21,467 nucleotides of DNA from Thermoplasmata archaeon (GCA_027314845.1 DAHVAA010000005.1:1-21467); one strand, 5' to 3'. Shown: positions 1 to 8,219, counted from the first letter of the stretch. The notes: a model not told the origin generated them from the sequence alone. Numbers and translations: made by a program.

Positions 1-200
1 TCGGCCGCGCGGAGACGGCGAAGCTCCTCGTCCACCGTCTCGCCTCCGGCGCGCAGGACCGCGAGGAGACGGCCCGCGAGGATCAGGCGGTTGCGGACCC
101 GGTCGTCGTCCGGGGGCGGCGTCTCCTCCTCCGCCCCGGAGGGCACGTAGGCGACGAGCCCCCGAGGCCACGAGGTGACCTCCCCTTCGTCCCGGCGCAC
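1..200 (-). CDS. Hypothetical protein, N-terminal part only (cut by window edge)
   Basis: I do not recognise this protein. An open minus-strand frame runs from a GTG at 198-200 to the window edge, giving about 66 residues. The sequence has an acidic-proline stretch (GAEEETPPPDDD) followed by an amphipathic, probably helical segment (VRNRLILAGRLLAVLRAGG) that continues off the window. Of the three minus frames here this one has the most protein-like composition, and the frame remains open upstream into the preceding gene, so the true start may be earlier and overlap it. It lies 40 bp downstream of the preceding hypothetical gene on the same strand and is probably the last visible member of the ferredoxin/geranylgeranyl-reductase transcription unit. 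No Shine-Dalgarno motif is seen before the GTG. The existence and start are both uncertain. Confidence 0.4.
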   Translation of the reverse strand, partial: MRRDEGEVTSWPRGLVAYVPSGAEEETPPPDDDRVRNRLILAGRLLAVLRAGGETVDEELRRLRAA

Positions 201-240
201 GGCGGAGCGCGCCGGCGGCCCCGCCGGCGGTTCCGCGCGG

Positions 241-873
241 CTAGGCTTCCCCGGCCGGCGGGACCGTCGCCGGGCTCGCCGCCCGGCCGACGGGCCGCGG
301 CGACGGGGTCCGTTCGCGGACCGCGTTCCAGACGGCATCGACCTTCTCAATGAAAGCGACCGAGCCGCCTTCCCGCTCGAAGAGGTCCTTCGCCTCTCCG
401 ACCTGGGCCAGGAGGTCGGTCACGGGGATTCCGTGGGAGCTCGCCCACGCGACGGTCCCCTCCGCGAGCCGGAGCTGGTCCTCGGCGACGCGGTGCGCCC
501 GACGGACCTCTCGCTCCGCGGGCGTGAGGCCGTGTTCCGGGTCCCAATGCGGGGGCATCGGAGCCGGGATCGCGACCTTCAGGCGCTTGAACGGCTCGGG
601 CAGCGACGGCCAGCGCGGCTCGGTGAACCGGATGGACAATAGGTCGAGCGCGCTCGACGCGTCCGCGTAGTTCCCCGCGGCGTACGCGGCCTCGGCCTTC
701 TCGTACGGGCCGGCGAGCTCGGGGCTCACGTTCGCCTTCCACAGGTCGAGGAGGAGCGCGACGCGCGCCGGGGCCAGGCGACGCAGCGCCTTCTGTTGCG
801 CGGTCTCAGGGACCGGCGGCGGGGCCGGGGCTTCGGGGGCTTTCTCGGGCGGGCGGTTCGGGGCGCCGGGCAT
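241..873 (-). CDS. Hypothetical helical protein, 210 aa
   Basis: I do not recognise a family. The ATG at 871-873 lies 15 bp after the stop of the geranylgeranyl reductase gene, so it is very likely co-transcribed with it. The protein has a proline-rich N-terminus (about residues 1-24), a long predicted alpha-helical middle (about 25-175) rich in Ala, Leu, Glu and Arg, with a TPR-like stretch (YEKAEAAYAAGNYADASSAL, about 57-76), and a low-complexity Arg/Pro/Ala tail. There is no signal peptide, membrane segment or Cys cluster, so it is probably a soluble cytoplasmic protein. The TPR-like segment could suggest a scaffold or partner role for the neighbouring redox enzymes, but that is inference. 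Codon use matches the neighbours. Confidence 0.75.
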   Translation of the reverse strand: MPGAPNRPPEKAPEAPAPPPVPETAQQKALRRLAPARVALLLDLWKANVSPELAGPYEKAEAAYAAGNYADASSALDLLSIRFTEPRWPSLPEPFKRLKVAIPAPMPPHWDPEHGLTPAEREVRRAHRVAEDQLRLAEGTVAWASSHGIPVTDLLAQVGEAKDLFEREGGSVAFIEKVDAVWNAVRERTPSPRPVGRAASPATVPPAGEA

Positions 874-888
874 GCTTCGACCGGGGGT

Positions 889-2076
889 TCAGAGGAACGC
901 CTCGAACTCCTTTGTGATCTCGGGGTACTTGTCGCGGACCGCCTTGAGGATGTTGTGGACGCTCAGCTTCTCGAGACGCACCCCTTCGAGGGCGTCGATC
1001 ACCTTGTCGAACGTCTCGTCGCTTAGGGTGACCAGCTTCTCCTTCGCGAGCCAGTTGCGGTAGAGCTTCTCCTCGAGGCGCGCCCGCCAGCCCTTCTCGT
1101 AGCGCTGCAGGAACTCCTTCGAGACGTCGTTCGAGCTCACCGCTTCGGCCGCGACGGTCCCGCAGATCTTGCCCGCGATGCAGCCGTTGGCGATCCCGCC
1201 ACCGGTGAGCGGGTCGATCATCCGGGCCGCGTCCCCGACGAGCATGAATCCGTCCGTCACGGTCTGCTTGAGCGGCGGCGCGATCGAGACCCCGCCCCCG
1301 ACCATGTCGATCTTCTTGCCCTTCGCGTAGCCCGGGTGCTCGGCGATCCACTTGTCGAGGTACGTCCGCGCGTCGGCCGGGCTCTTTCCCTGACTGACCT
1401 GGACCCCGATCCCGACGTTCGCGACGCCGTCGGCCTTGGGGAAGATCCAGACGTAGCCACCGGGCGCGCACTTTCCGAGGTAGAAGTCGCAGTAGCGGAC
1501 ATCGGAGTCGACCGCCGTCATGCGGTACTGAAGGCACGTATCCATGTCCCGTGTCGCGATGTTCGTCGGGAGACCGGCCCATCGTCCGACCTGGCTCTCG
1601 AAGCCGTCCGCGCCGATCGTGATCGGCGCCCGGACGTCGTAGGTCTGGCCGAACTCCTTGACCTTCGCCCCCACCACGCGTCCGTGCTCCTTCAGGATCG
1701 CGACCGCTGAGGTCTTGAGCTTCACCTCGACGCCCGCGTTCGCGGCGTCGATCGCGAGCTGCTTGTCGAACTCGTCCCGTTCGACGACGTAGCCGACCTC
1801 GTTGCCCGCGTGCTTCTCGTTGATCTCGAAGACCTTCTCGCTCGGCGAGAAGATCCGGGCCCCCTCGACCTCCACGTTGACCCAGCGACCGGGCTTGATC
1901 CCCACGTCGTGGAGCCAGTCCTTGCTCATTCCCTCGCCGCAGCGAACCGGGCTCCCGATCTCCTGGCGCTTCTCGATCAGGAGGACTCGGGCCCCGCTCT
2001 TCGCGGCCCACTTTGCGGTCATGCTGCCGGCGGGGCCGCCGCCGATGACGAGGACGTCCGTCTTCAGGTCCGGCAT
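889..2076 (-). CDS. Geranylgeranyl reductase family FAD-dependent oxidoreductase
   Basis: This 395-aa protein is a flavoprotein of the geranylgeranyl reductase (GGR) family. In archaea these enzymes saturate the isoprenoid chains of ether lipids (digeranylgeranylglycerophospholipid) at the membrane face. Visible features are the N-terminal dinucleotide-binding motif VIGGGPAG (residues 10-17), the family CGEG motif with Cys46, the YVWIFPK substrate/FAD motif (208-214), and the second FAD motif GDAARMIDPLTGGGI (281-295). The length is normal for the family. The ATG at 2074-2076 places the Rossmann motif at the expected distance. A ferredoxin gene lies 28 bp upstream on the same strand, which fits the known use of ferredoxin as electron donor by archaeal GGR. 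Related family members act on other prenyl substrates such as quinones or chlorophyll precursors, so the exact substrate is inferred. Confidence 0.93.
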   Translation of the reverse strand: MPDLKTDVLVIGGGPAGSMTAKWAAKSGARVLLIEKRQEIGSPVRCGEGMSKDWLHDVGIKPGRWVNVEVEGARIFSPSEKVFEINEKHAGNEVGYVVERDEFDKQLAIDAANAGVEVKLKTSAVAILKEHGRVVGAKVKEFGQTYDVRAPITIGADGFESQVGRWAGLPTNIATRDMDTCLQYRMTAVDSDVRYCDFYLGKCAPGGYVWIFPKADGVANVGIGVQVSQGKSPADARTYLDKWIAEHPGYAKGKKIDMVGGGVSIAPPLKQTVTDGFMLVGDAARMIDPLTGGGIANGCIAGKICGTVAAEAVSSNDVSKEFLQRYEKGWRARLEEKLYRNWLAKEKLVTLSDETFDKVIDALEGVRLEKLSVHNILKAVRDKYPEITKEFEAFL

Positions 2077-2104
2077 GGTTGTCGCTCCGTTCTCCCGAGG
2101 AACC

Positions 2105-2296
2105 TTAGCCGATCTCGATCGCGCCGACCGGGCAGGCCTTCACGCAGATCTCGCAGCGAGTGCAGACCTTCTCGTCGAAGGTGATGCGGGTCTCGTCGAG
2201 GTAGATGCAGTTGAGCGGGCAGATCCCGACACACGCCCCGCAGTAGATGCACAGCTGGCCCGACGACTCGATGTGGAGGCTCTTCTTGTTCGGCAC
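2105..2296 (-). CDS. 2[4Fe-4S] ferredoxin
   Basis: This small 63-aa electron carrier has two classical cluster motifs, C16-x2-C19-x2-C22-x3-C26 with P27, and C45-x2-C48-x2-C51-x3-C55 with P56; an extra Cys is at 30. I chose the GTG at 2294-2296 because a GGAGGG Shine-Dalgarno lies 6 nt upstream and a box A promoter lies about 37 nt upstream. The open frame extends further back to 2437, but that extension is Arg/Pro-rich, runs through the promoter and overlaps trxB. It is the first gene of the unit that continues with geranylgeranyl reductase, and it is the likely electron donor for prenyl-chain reduction. Its own reductant is not shown in the window. Confidence 0.92.
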   Translation of the reverse strand: MPNKKSLHIESSGQLCIYCGACVGICPLNCIYLDETRITFDEKVCTRCEICVKACPVGAIEIG

Positions 2297-2302
2297 GAGG
2301 CG

Positions 2303-2308
2303 CCCTCC
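2303..2308 (-). promoter_or_regulatory. Shine-Dalgarno of the ferredoxin gene
   Basis: GGAGGG on the minus strand, 6 nt before the GTG at 2294-2296. It decides the ferredoxin start against the much longer upstream open frame. Confidence 0.7.
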
Positions 2309-2328
2309 GAGCGCACCGGGCGGGGAGC

Positions 2329-2338
2329 GTATTAAAGG
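2329..2338 (-). promoter_or_regulatory. Box A promoter of ferredoxin-GGR unit
   Basis: The minus strand reads CCTTTAATAC, an A/T island in very GC-rich sequence. Its centre is about 37 nt from the ferredoxin GTG, so transcription would start about 10 nt before the start codon, just leaving room for the GGAGGG ribosome site. It sits directly downstream of the trxB stop at 2343. Confidence 0.65.
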
Positions 2339-2342
2339 ATGA

Positions 2343-3341
2343 CTACGCAGGCGTGGGCGGGTTCCTTCCCGGGCGCGGCGCGACGGGGACCGGAGCGGAC
2401 GCGGGAGCCGGCCGCTCGGCGAGCCAGCGCTCGGCATCGAGGGCGGCCATGCAGCCGGAGCCGGCCGCGGTCACCGCCTGGCGATATCGCCGGTCGTGCA
2501 CGTCGCCCGCCGCAAAGACGCCCTCGACGTTCGTGCGCGTGTGGTCGTGGACCTTGAGGTACCCCTCGGGGTCGAGGTCAAGGATGCCCCGAAAGACCTC
2601 GGTCGCGGGCACGTGACCGATCGCGACGAACAGCCCGCCGACCTTGAGCTCGGTGACGGCGCCGGTGGCGTGCTGCCGCACCCGCAGCGCCTCGACCGTC
2701 TCCCGACCGACGACCTCCTCGACCTCCGCGTCGAGCAGGAGCGAGATCTTCGGATGCTTCCGCGCACGTTCCTGCATGATCGAACTCGCGCGGAACGCCG
2801 GCCGGCGATGGATGATCGTGACGTGGGTCGCGAAGTTCGTGAGGAAGAGCGCCTCCTCCATCGCGGTGTCGCCGCCGCCCACGACCGCGAGCTCCTTGCC
2901 CTTGAAGAAGAACCCGTCGCAGGTCGCGCATGCGGAGACCCCGTGCCCCTGGAGCCGTTGCTCCGAGGGGAGACCGAGCCACCGGGCGTTCGCCCCCGTC
3001 GCAACGATGACCGCATCGGCGAGAACGGTACCCTGGCTGCCCGTCTCGAGTCGGAACGGCGGGTGAGAGAGGTCGACGCGGCGCACGTTGTCGTCCAGGA
3101 ACTGGGCGCCGAAGCGCGCGGCCTGCTGTCGCATCCGGTCGATGAGCTCGGGCCCCTGGATACCCTCGGGGAAGCCCGGGTAGTTCTCGACCTCGGTCGT
3201 GATGATGAGCTGGCCGCCGGCGGGAACGCCCGAGATCACCAGCGGTGAGAGCTCGGCGCGGGCGGTGTAGAGCGCCGCAGTGAGGCCGGCGGCCCCACTT
3301 CCGATGATGCCCACCCGCGTGGAGCGCTCGGTCGCGGTCAT
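2343..3341 (-). CDS. trxB: Thioredoxin reductase (NADPH type)
   Basis: This 332-aa FAD/NAD(P)H disulfide reductase passes electrons to thioredoxin-like proteins in the cytoplasm. Visible features are the FAD motif GIIGSGAAG (11-19), the redox-active C138-A-T-C141 followed by DG, the second Rossmann motif VVGGGDTA (153-160), the HRRxxFR segment typical of NADPH use, and the C-terminal FAD motif GVFAAGDVHD. A Pro/Ala-rich tail of about 25 residues follows the usual end of the family. The ATG at 3339-3341 is 26 nt from a box A, suggesting a leaderless transcript. The ferredoxin unit behind it has its own promoter, so trxB may be monocistronic. Some Thermoplasma TrxR enzymes do not use NADPH; the HRR motif here argues for ordinary NADPH use. 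Confidence 0.95.
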   Translation of the reverse strand: MTATERSTRVGIIGSGAAGLTAALYTARAELSPLVISGVPAGGQLIITTEVENYPGFPEGIQGPELIDRMRQQAARFGAQFLDDNVRRVDLSHPPFRLETGSQGTVLADAVIVATGANARWLGLPSEQRLQGHGVSACATCDGFFFKGKELAVVGGGDTAMEEALFLTNFATHVTIIHRRPAFRASSIMQERARKHPKISLLLDAEVEEVVGRETVEALRVRQHATGAVTELKVGGLFVAIGHVPATEVFRGILDLDPEGYLKVHDHTRTNVEGVFAAGDVHDRRYRQAVTAAGSGCMAALDAERWLAERPAPASAPVPVAPRPGRNPPTPA

Positions 3342-3363
3342 GGAGGAAATCGAGCCCGGCGGA

Positions 3364-3372
3364 GCTTAAAGC
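3364..3372 (-). promoter_or_regulatory. Box A promoter of trxB (leaderless)
   Basis: The minus strand reads GCTTTAAGC, centred about 26-27 nt before the trxB ATG. This is the spacing of a leaderless archaeal gene, and there is no Shine-Dalgarno between box and start. Confidence 0.65.
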
Positions 3373-3398
3373 CGCACCGCCCCCCGGTTACCTTCGCG

Positions 3399-3923
3399 TC
3401 ACGGGGGCGGGGGAAGCCGGATCGTCTCCGCCGTGGACGCTTCGCCATAGCCCGAGCGGTAGAACAGCAGAGGAGCCCCCTCGGGGCCCAGCTCCTCGTA
3501 CGTCACCTCGCCCAGGATCAAGAGATGGTCGTAGGCCGGGGTGTGCGAGACCACGCGGCACTCGAGGGACCCCAGCGCGCCATCGAGAAGGGCCAACCCA
3601 TGCGGGCCTCGATGGAAGACGAGGTCCCGGAACTTCTCCGCGGGGGGGATCGTGCTCGCAAACCGCTCGCTCAGCGCCCGCTGTCCGGAAGCGAGGAGGC
3701 TGACCGCGAACCGGCCGCTCCGCTCGATCAACGGGGTCGTGTCGGCGTCCCGGGTCAGGCTGACGAGGATCGACGGAGGGGCGAGCGAGACCGAGAGGAG
3801 GGCGTTCACCGTTAGGCCCGCGTCGACCTCGAACTCCCGCGCGGTGACGACCGAGACCCCGGTCGCCCAGCGACCCATGAACCGACGGAAGACGGCCGCG
3901 TCCGCCGGAGCGTCGTCGATCAT
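3399..3923 (-). CDS. Flavin reductase-like, FMN-binding protein
   Basis: This 174-aa protein belongs to the flavin reductase-like / FMN-binding split-barrel family (HpaC/NtaB type). These proteins bind FMN or FAD and use NAD(P)H to supply reduced flavin to a partner oxygenase or reductase. The family pattern is visible: RWATGVSVVTA (18-28), GLTVNALLSVSLAPPSILVS (36-55), and a closing region with HLLILGEVTYEE that matches the end of the barrel. The ATG at 3921-3923 follows the ABC permease stop by 9 bp and has a GAGGGG ribosome site 6 nt away, so it is translated from the same transcript as the exporter. No partner monooxygenase is visible. The substrate and the link to export are unknown. Confidence 0.85.
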   Translation of the reverse strand: MIDDAPADAAVFRRFMGRWATGVSVVTAREFEVDAGLTVNALLSVSLAPPSILVSLTRDADTTPLIERSGRFAVSLLASGQRALSERFASTIPPAEKFRDLVFHRGPHGLALLDGALGSLECRVVSHTPAYDHLLILGEVTYEELGPEGAPLLFYRSGYGEASTAETIRLPPPP

Positions 3924-3932
3924 CGGACCCCC

Positions 3933-5045
3933 TCACTCGTCCCGCCACTTGAAGAAGCGGACCGCGAGCGCGAAGATGATCACCGCCGAGGCGACGATCA
4001 CCGCGAGGTCGGTGAGCGCGAGGGCCATGTTCGAGAACAACATGACCTGGTTCATGCCGTCGATGACGTAGTAGAGCGGGAGGACGTGGGCGAACGCCTG
4101 GAGCCCGGGCGGGAACTGGGAGACCGGAAAGAACGTCCCGGAGAGGAACATCATCGGGAAAGTGATGATGTTCCCGATGAGGGCGGCGCTCTCCGGCGTC
4201 TTTGTGACCGACCCCGCGAACATGCCGAGCGACACGAACAGGAACGGCCCGGCCACGAGGAACGGCAGCAGCCCCAGCGTCACGCCGACATGGGCGCCGA
4301 AGAGGTAGACCCCTGCGGCGATCATGATCGCCGCGCTGACGCACGTGAGCAGGACGTACCAGATGACCCGGCTCGTGAGCCATTCCGACCGGGTGAGCGG
4401 AGTGAGCGAGAGCTGCCGGAAGATCCCCTCCTTGCGGTACGAGGAGGTGATGTCGACCATGGAGAACATCGGGCTTGTCAGGATCGAGAAGCCGATCAGC
4501 CCCGGGATGAGGAAATCGATGTACGTCAGGATCTGGCTGCCGACCGTGCGGGCAGGCGGCACCTGGATGAGGGCCGTCCCGTTCGCCGCGCGGAGATTGT
4601 AGCCGTTCGCTACTCCGGTGACCGCGAAGTAGACCTGTCCGGCCGACGCCGCGTCCTGCGGGTTCGAATAGACCGTGAGATTGACCGGATGCCGCGCCGA
4701 GAGGTTCGCTCCGAAGCCGGAGGGGATCACGAGACCGACCGCGTGATCGTTCTGACCGAGCCAATTGGCAAAATTCGAGGAAGTGACCGAGGGGTCGCTG
4801 ACGACGACCGCCTGCACGACATGCGTCTGGTTGAGTTCCGCGAGGAACTGGACGCTCTGGGCGGAGTTGTGGTCCTCGTTGAGCACCTCGAGAGAGACCG
4901 CCCCTCCGCTCGTCGACGAGAAGATCAGTCCGAACAGCCCGATCAGGATGATCGGGAAGATCAGCGAGAAGAACAGGGCGAGGGGGTTGCGGAAGTAGCT
5001 GCGGGCGACGATCCGGAAGTCGGCGCCGACGTGACGAAAGTTCAT
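3933..5045 (-). CDS. ABC-2 type transporter permease
   Basis: This 370-aa membrane subunit belongs to an ABC-2 (DrrB-like) exporter. One membrane helix lies near the N-terminus (about 20-42, LFFSLIFPIILIGLFGLIF). A large extracytoplasmic domain follows, and about five hydrophobic segments occupy the C-terminal half, including TFPMMFLSGTFFPV near the end, a typical ABC-2 motif. The ATG at 5043-5045 overlaps the ATPase stop as ATGA; an in-frame GTG 33 codons earlier would only read ATPase-coding DNA in another frame. It assembles with the upstream ATPase. Drugs, lipids or polysaccharides are typical substrates of the family; nothing here decides between them. Confidence 0.92.
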   Translation of the reverse strand: MNFRHVGADFRIVARSYFRNPLALFFSLIFPIILIGLFGLIFSSTSGGAVSLEVLNEDHNSAQSVQFLAELNQTHVVQAVVVSDPSVTSSNFANWLGQNDHAVGLVIPSGFGANLSARHPVNLTVYSNPQDAASAGQVYFAVTGVANGYNLRAANGTALIQVPPARTVGSQILTYIDFLIPGLIGFSILTSPMFSMVDITSSYRKEGIFRQLSLTPLTRSEWLTSRVIWYVLLTCVSAAIMIAAGVYLFGAHVGVTLGLLPFLVAGPFLFVSLGMFAGSVTKTPESAALIGNIITFPMMFLSGTFFPVSQFPPGLQAFAHVLPLYYVIDGMNQVMLFSNMALALTDLAVIVASAVIIFALAVRFFKWRDE

Positions 5046-5974
5046 CCCGGAGCCTCCGACTTGAGCGCTCCCTCGTCCATCTGACCCACGAGGCGGACGA
5101 AGACGTTCTCGAGCGTGTCCTGGCGGGTCTCGAACGACTGCCACGGATGCCCGCTCGCCTCGATCGCCGAAAGGATCCGCAGCGCGTCATGGCGGTCCCC
5201 CAGCTCGACCTCGACGCGTCCGCGCTCGGCGAAGACGGGGACCCCGAGCTGGTGCTGAAGGTAGGTCGCGAGCTCGGCGCTTCCTTCGACGCTCAAGCGG
5301 GCCGGGTAGCCGTGCGCGCGAATGATATCGCCCGGCGTGCCGGCGGCGATGATCCGACCGTGGTGGATGATCGCGACCTGGTCGGCGAGCAGTTCCGCCT
5401 CTTCGAGGTAGTGGGTGGTCAGGAAGACCGTCCGGCCCTCCCGCTTGAGATTGCGGATCACCGCCCAGATCGCCCGACGCGCGTGCGGGTCGAGGCCCGT
5501 GGTCGGCTCATCGAGGAAGCAGATCTCGGGATTGTTGGTGAGCGCGAGGGCCAGGCCGAGCTTCTGCTTCTGGCCGCCCGATAGGGTATCGAAGCGGGAG
5601 TGCATCTTGTCGAGCAGCTCGACCTCGGCGAGCAGAGCGCCCGGCTCGACACGCGTATGGAAGAGGGCCCGGTAGTACTCGACCGCCTCCTTCGGGGTGA
5701 TCTTCTCGAAGAAGCGGAAGTCCTGCGGGATGACGCCAATGCGGCGGTGGAGCGGTCCCCCCTCGGTCCAGGGGTCGAGCCCGAGCACCCGCACGTCGCC
5801 CTCGGTCCGGCGACGGAGCCCTTCGAGGATCTCGGTAGTCGTCGTCTTCCCGGCGCCGTTCGGGCCCAGGAACGCGAAGACCGCCCCCGATGCGACCGAG
5901 AAATCGATCCCCGCTACGGCCGAAAGGGACCCGTACCGCTTGACGAGGCCCCGAACCTCGATCGCGGCCGCCAT
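5042..5974 (-). CDS. ABC transporter ATP-binding protein (DrrA/CcmA-like)
   Basis: This 310-aa ATPase energises the coupled ABC-2 permease. Visible motifs are Walker A GPNGAGKTT (37-45), Q-loop PQ (83-84), signature LSGGQ (131-135), Walker B ICFLDEP (151-157) with the D-loop GLD after it, and switch His188 in TTHYLEE. The C-terminal 80 residues form the extra domain common in DrrA-like ATPases. The ATG at 5972-5974 lies about 24 nt from a box A, so the transcript may be leaderless. The stop overlaps the permease start by 4 nt, and the flavin reductase follows, giving a three-gene unit. Confidence 0.95.
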   Translation of the reverse strand: MAAAIEVRGLVKRYGSLSAVAGIDFSVASGAVFAFLGPNGAGKTTTTEILEGLRRRTEGDVRVLGLDPWTEGGPLHRRIGVIPQDFRFFEKITPKEAVEYYRALFHTRVEPGALLAEVELLDKMHSRFDTLSGGQKQKLGLALALTNNPEICFLDEPTTGLDPHARRAIWAVIRNLKREGRTVFLTTHYLEEAELLADQVAIIHHGRIIAAGTPGDIIRAHGYPARLSVEGSAELATYLQHQLGVPVFAERGRVEVELGDRHDALRILSAIEASGHPWQSFETRQDTLENVFVRLVGQMDEGALKSEAPG

Positions 5975-5994
5975 CGTTCCCGCGTAGAAAGGGC

Positions 5995-6003
5995 GCTTAA
6001 GAC
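5995..6003 (-). promoter_or_regulatory. Probable box A promoter of the ABC exporter unit
   Basis: The minus strand reads GTCTTAAGC about 24-26 nt before the ATPase ATG. It overlaps the stop codon of the upstream glucosidase gene (5997-5999), so the promoter is embedded in the end of the previous gene. Confidence 0.5.
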
Positions 6004-8219
6004 ATCGGCGGAGGAGCGCCGGGCTCGTCCGTCGGTCCGGTTACCTCAACCTCGCGAGACTCCGCGGCGGTCATCGAGGCGCGGGTGCCGTTCGTGATCA
6101 GCTCCAGGGCGCCGGGTCCCGACCAGTGTACACGCAACCGCTCCGGCTGCCAATCGAGCCGGACGTGCCCCGGTCCGACCCGCAACCGGTCGACCGAGGC
6201 CCTCCGCCACTTTCCGGGGAACGACGGCCGCACCGATAGCGACGGGGTGACGGAGTCGACTTCGAGCCCCCAGAGCCGCTCGAACAGTACCGTGAGGAAC
6301 GGCGCGATGCTGAACCCGAGCAGGAAGCACGAATCGAAGGGCTCTGGGCGGTCTCCCCGGTAACACTCGTTGGCGAAGCCGCCCTCCGTCCGAAGACGCC
6401 CGGCGATCGTCTCGAGGTACTGCTGCCCCAGCTCCACTTCCCCCACCGCGATCGCGGCGTCGGCCGCCCAGGCCGTCGCGATCGTCCAGACCTGGCCGTC
6501 GTGGTAGGCGAGGGGGTCGTATTGGGGGTCGAGATTGGAGAGGGTCCGGACCCCCCACGAGGTCGAGAGGTCCGGCCGAGCCGCGCGGTGGACGACCGAC
6601 CGTGCTACCTCCGCCGGGAGGAGGCCCGCGCTCACGGCCCGTAGCGCGTTCGGCCGCACCTTCCGCACGGGTAGTCCGGCCCGCAGCGAATCGTACAGGT
6701 AGCCTTCCTCCGGCCAGCCGTATCGAGCGCGGATCGACTCCGCAAGGCGCCGGGCGGAGTCGAGGCAACGGGTCCGGGTCGGGTCCGCCGTCCCGTCCGG
6801 CAAGAGGTCGGCCCCGGCGCGAAGCGCTTCCCACCAGAGGGTCTGTACGTCGATCGCATGGTCGCGGCGGTCGGTCGAGTCCCAGATCGTAGTATCCGGC
6901 GAGTCGATCCCATACCGCACCCGGGCGAGCGATCCGGTAGCGGTGCTGATGGTTTCCGCCTCGCCTCCGTTGCGGAGGAGTCCCGTTTCGGGATCCGTAC
7001 GGGCTTGCCCCCACGCGAGCATCCGTGTGAGCGCGCTTCCCCAGGTGGACGTGAGCCGGTCTCGGCCTGCGTGCCGTACGAGGCGCCGAATCAGGGCCGG
7101 GTAGTAGAGCGTCGTGTCGGAGGTCCCGTAGAGGAAGAGCGGACCCGGGGCGATCTGCATCGGTAGCTCGCCCGGTTCTCCCCCAAGGATCGGCACCTCC
7201 GAGTGGGACTGGAACCGGAGGACCGAAGCGATCGAACGCTCCGCCCACTCCCAGTCGCCCAACCAGAGGACGGCGGGGAGCATCCAGGCGAGGTCGCGGC
7301 ACCAGATCGCCGAGTACCAGGGGTATCCCGCCACGAGTCCGGCCAGCCCATCGCCCGGCTCGGTGTAGAGCTGATGAAGAGCGGCCCGGGCAGCGCCGTA
7401 GGCGGCCTCGAGGTCGGGGGCGTCGGGGAACTCGAGCTCGGGCGTCGCCGCCGTCCAGTTGGCCCTCCGGTCGTTCGCCTCCCGCGCGAGTTCGGCCGGC
7501 TCGGGCCAGCCCGAAGGGACGCCCGCTCCGGACTCCGGGAGCTCCCGCTCGAACCCGCCGCTCAGTTCGAATCCGAGCTCCGCGGAAGTGCCGGGTCGAA
7601 GCTCGAGGTCATGCTCCGAGGCGAACTCGTCCACTCGGCCCTCGAATCTCCCTCCTCGCCACGAGGCGTGGTTGACGAACAGAAGGCTCGGAAGGACGGT
7701 CGCCCGGAGGCGGAGCGCGAAGCCGCGCTGGCGGAGATGGAGTTCCTCCCGACGCGTCTCGAGCCGGAACGAGGTCGGAACGATCCCTTCGACCAACACC
7801 GGGAGGAGGTGCGGAGAAAATCGGCTCGAGACCCGGAGCCGGGCCCCGGGACCGTCGAGCAGGGTGAACGTGAGCCGTCGAACCGCGCCGGCCGGGTCGG
7901 TCGTGGGGGCGATCTCCTGTTCCAGGGCGACTCGTCCCAACGCGTGGCGGCTCCACCAACGAACTTCGTCGTTTCCGGAGTCGATTCGGCTCGCCGGGAG
8001 CCCGAAGTCGACGCCGTCCACCGAGACCGAGACCCCCCAGGGCCCGGTTAGGCGGACGAGCCGCGCGTAGACCCCTCCCCAGTCGAGGGTGGAACCCCGA
8101 GTCTCCCGTGGGAGGGAGACGTCCCCACCACCGTCCAGGAGGACCGCCGACGACCGGCTCGTCAGGAGGATCGGCGACCGGGCGGTAGGGGTGGGATCGG
8201 CGGTCGAGGGCAGCGTCAG
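5997..8219 (-). CDS. Amylo-alpha-1,6-glucosidase (GH133-like debranching enzyme), unusual CTG start
   Basis: This 740-aa protein resembles the glycogen-debranching amylo-1,6-glucosidase family, which removes alpha-1,6-linked glucose from glycogen-like polymers. An N-terminal beta-domain (about 15-225) has the pattern SPILLTSRSSAVLL followed by GVYARLVRL, like the GDE N-terminal domain. An (alpha/alpha)6 barrel follows (about 260-650) with WYSAIWCRDLAWM (301-313), YGTSDTTLYY (364-373), IWDSTDRR (445-452), SWGVRTLSNLDPQYDP (554-569) and YHDGQVW (572-578). A short beta-sandwich tail ends the protein. The start is odd: no ATG, GTG or TTG occurs in frame between a position deep inside the preceding gene and a GTG at 8019-8021, which would delete the start of the N-domain. 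The best fit is CTG at 8217-8219, overlapping the previous stop as CTGA. A frameshift fusing both frames is the alternative. Confidence 0.85.
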   Translation of the reverse strand: MTLPSTADPTPTARSPILLTSRSSAVLLDGGGDVSLPRETRGSTLDWGGVYARLVRLTGPWGVSVSVDGVDFGLPASRIDSGNDEVRWWSRHALGRVALEQEIAPTTDPAGAVRRLTFTLLDGPGARLRVSSRFSPHLLPVLVEGIVPTSFRLETRREELHLRQRGFALRLRATVLPSLLFVNHASWRGGRFEGRVDEFASEHDLELRPGTSAELGFELSGGFERELPESGAGVPSGWPEPAELAREANDRRANWTAATPELEFPDAPDLEAAYGAARAALHQLYTEPGDGLAGLVAGYPWYSAIWCRDLAWMLPAVLWLGDWEWAERSIASVLRFQSHSEVPILGGEPGELPMQIAPGPLFLYGTSDTTLYYPALIRRLVRHAGRDRLTSTWGSALTRMLAWGQARTDPETGLLRNGGEAETISTATGSLARVRYGIDSPDTTIWDSTDRRDHAIDVQTLWWEALRAGADLLPDGTADPTRTRCLDSARRLAESIRARYGWPEEGYLYDSLRAGLPVRKVRPNALRAVSAGLLPAEVARSVVHRAARPDLSTSWGVRTLSNLDPQYDPLAYHDGQVWTIATAWAADAAIAVGEVELGQQYLETIAGRLRTEGGFANECYRGDRPEPFDSCFLLGFSIAPFLTVLFERLWGLEVDSVTPSLSVRPSFPGKWRRASVDRLRVGPGHVRLDWQPERLRVHWSGPGALELITNGTRASMTAAESREVEVTGPTDEPGAPPPMS

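Noticed and set aside
806..2011. 401-codon minus-strand frame across the GGR gene
   Set aside because: Composition is almost entirely Arg, Gly, Asp and Pro, with no domain; the GGR frame has all family motifs.
2297..2437. Longer N-terminus for ferredoxin
   Set aside because: It would include the box A and the trxB 3' end, and reads as Arg-rich low complexity. The GTG at 2296 has a good Shine-Dalgarno.
3388..5190. Long 600-codon open frame on the minus strand overlapping permease and flavin reductase
   Set aside because: It is Arg/Pro/His-rich shadow coding of the real genes in another frame, typical of very GC-rich DNA.
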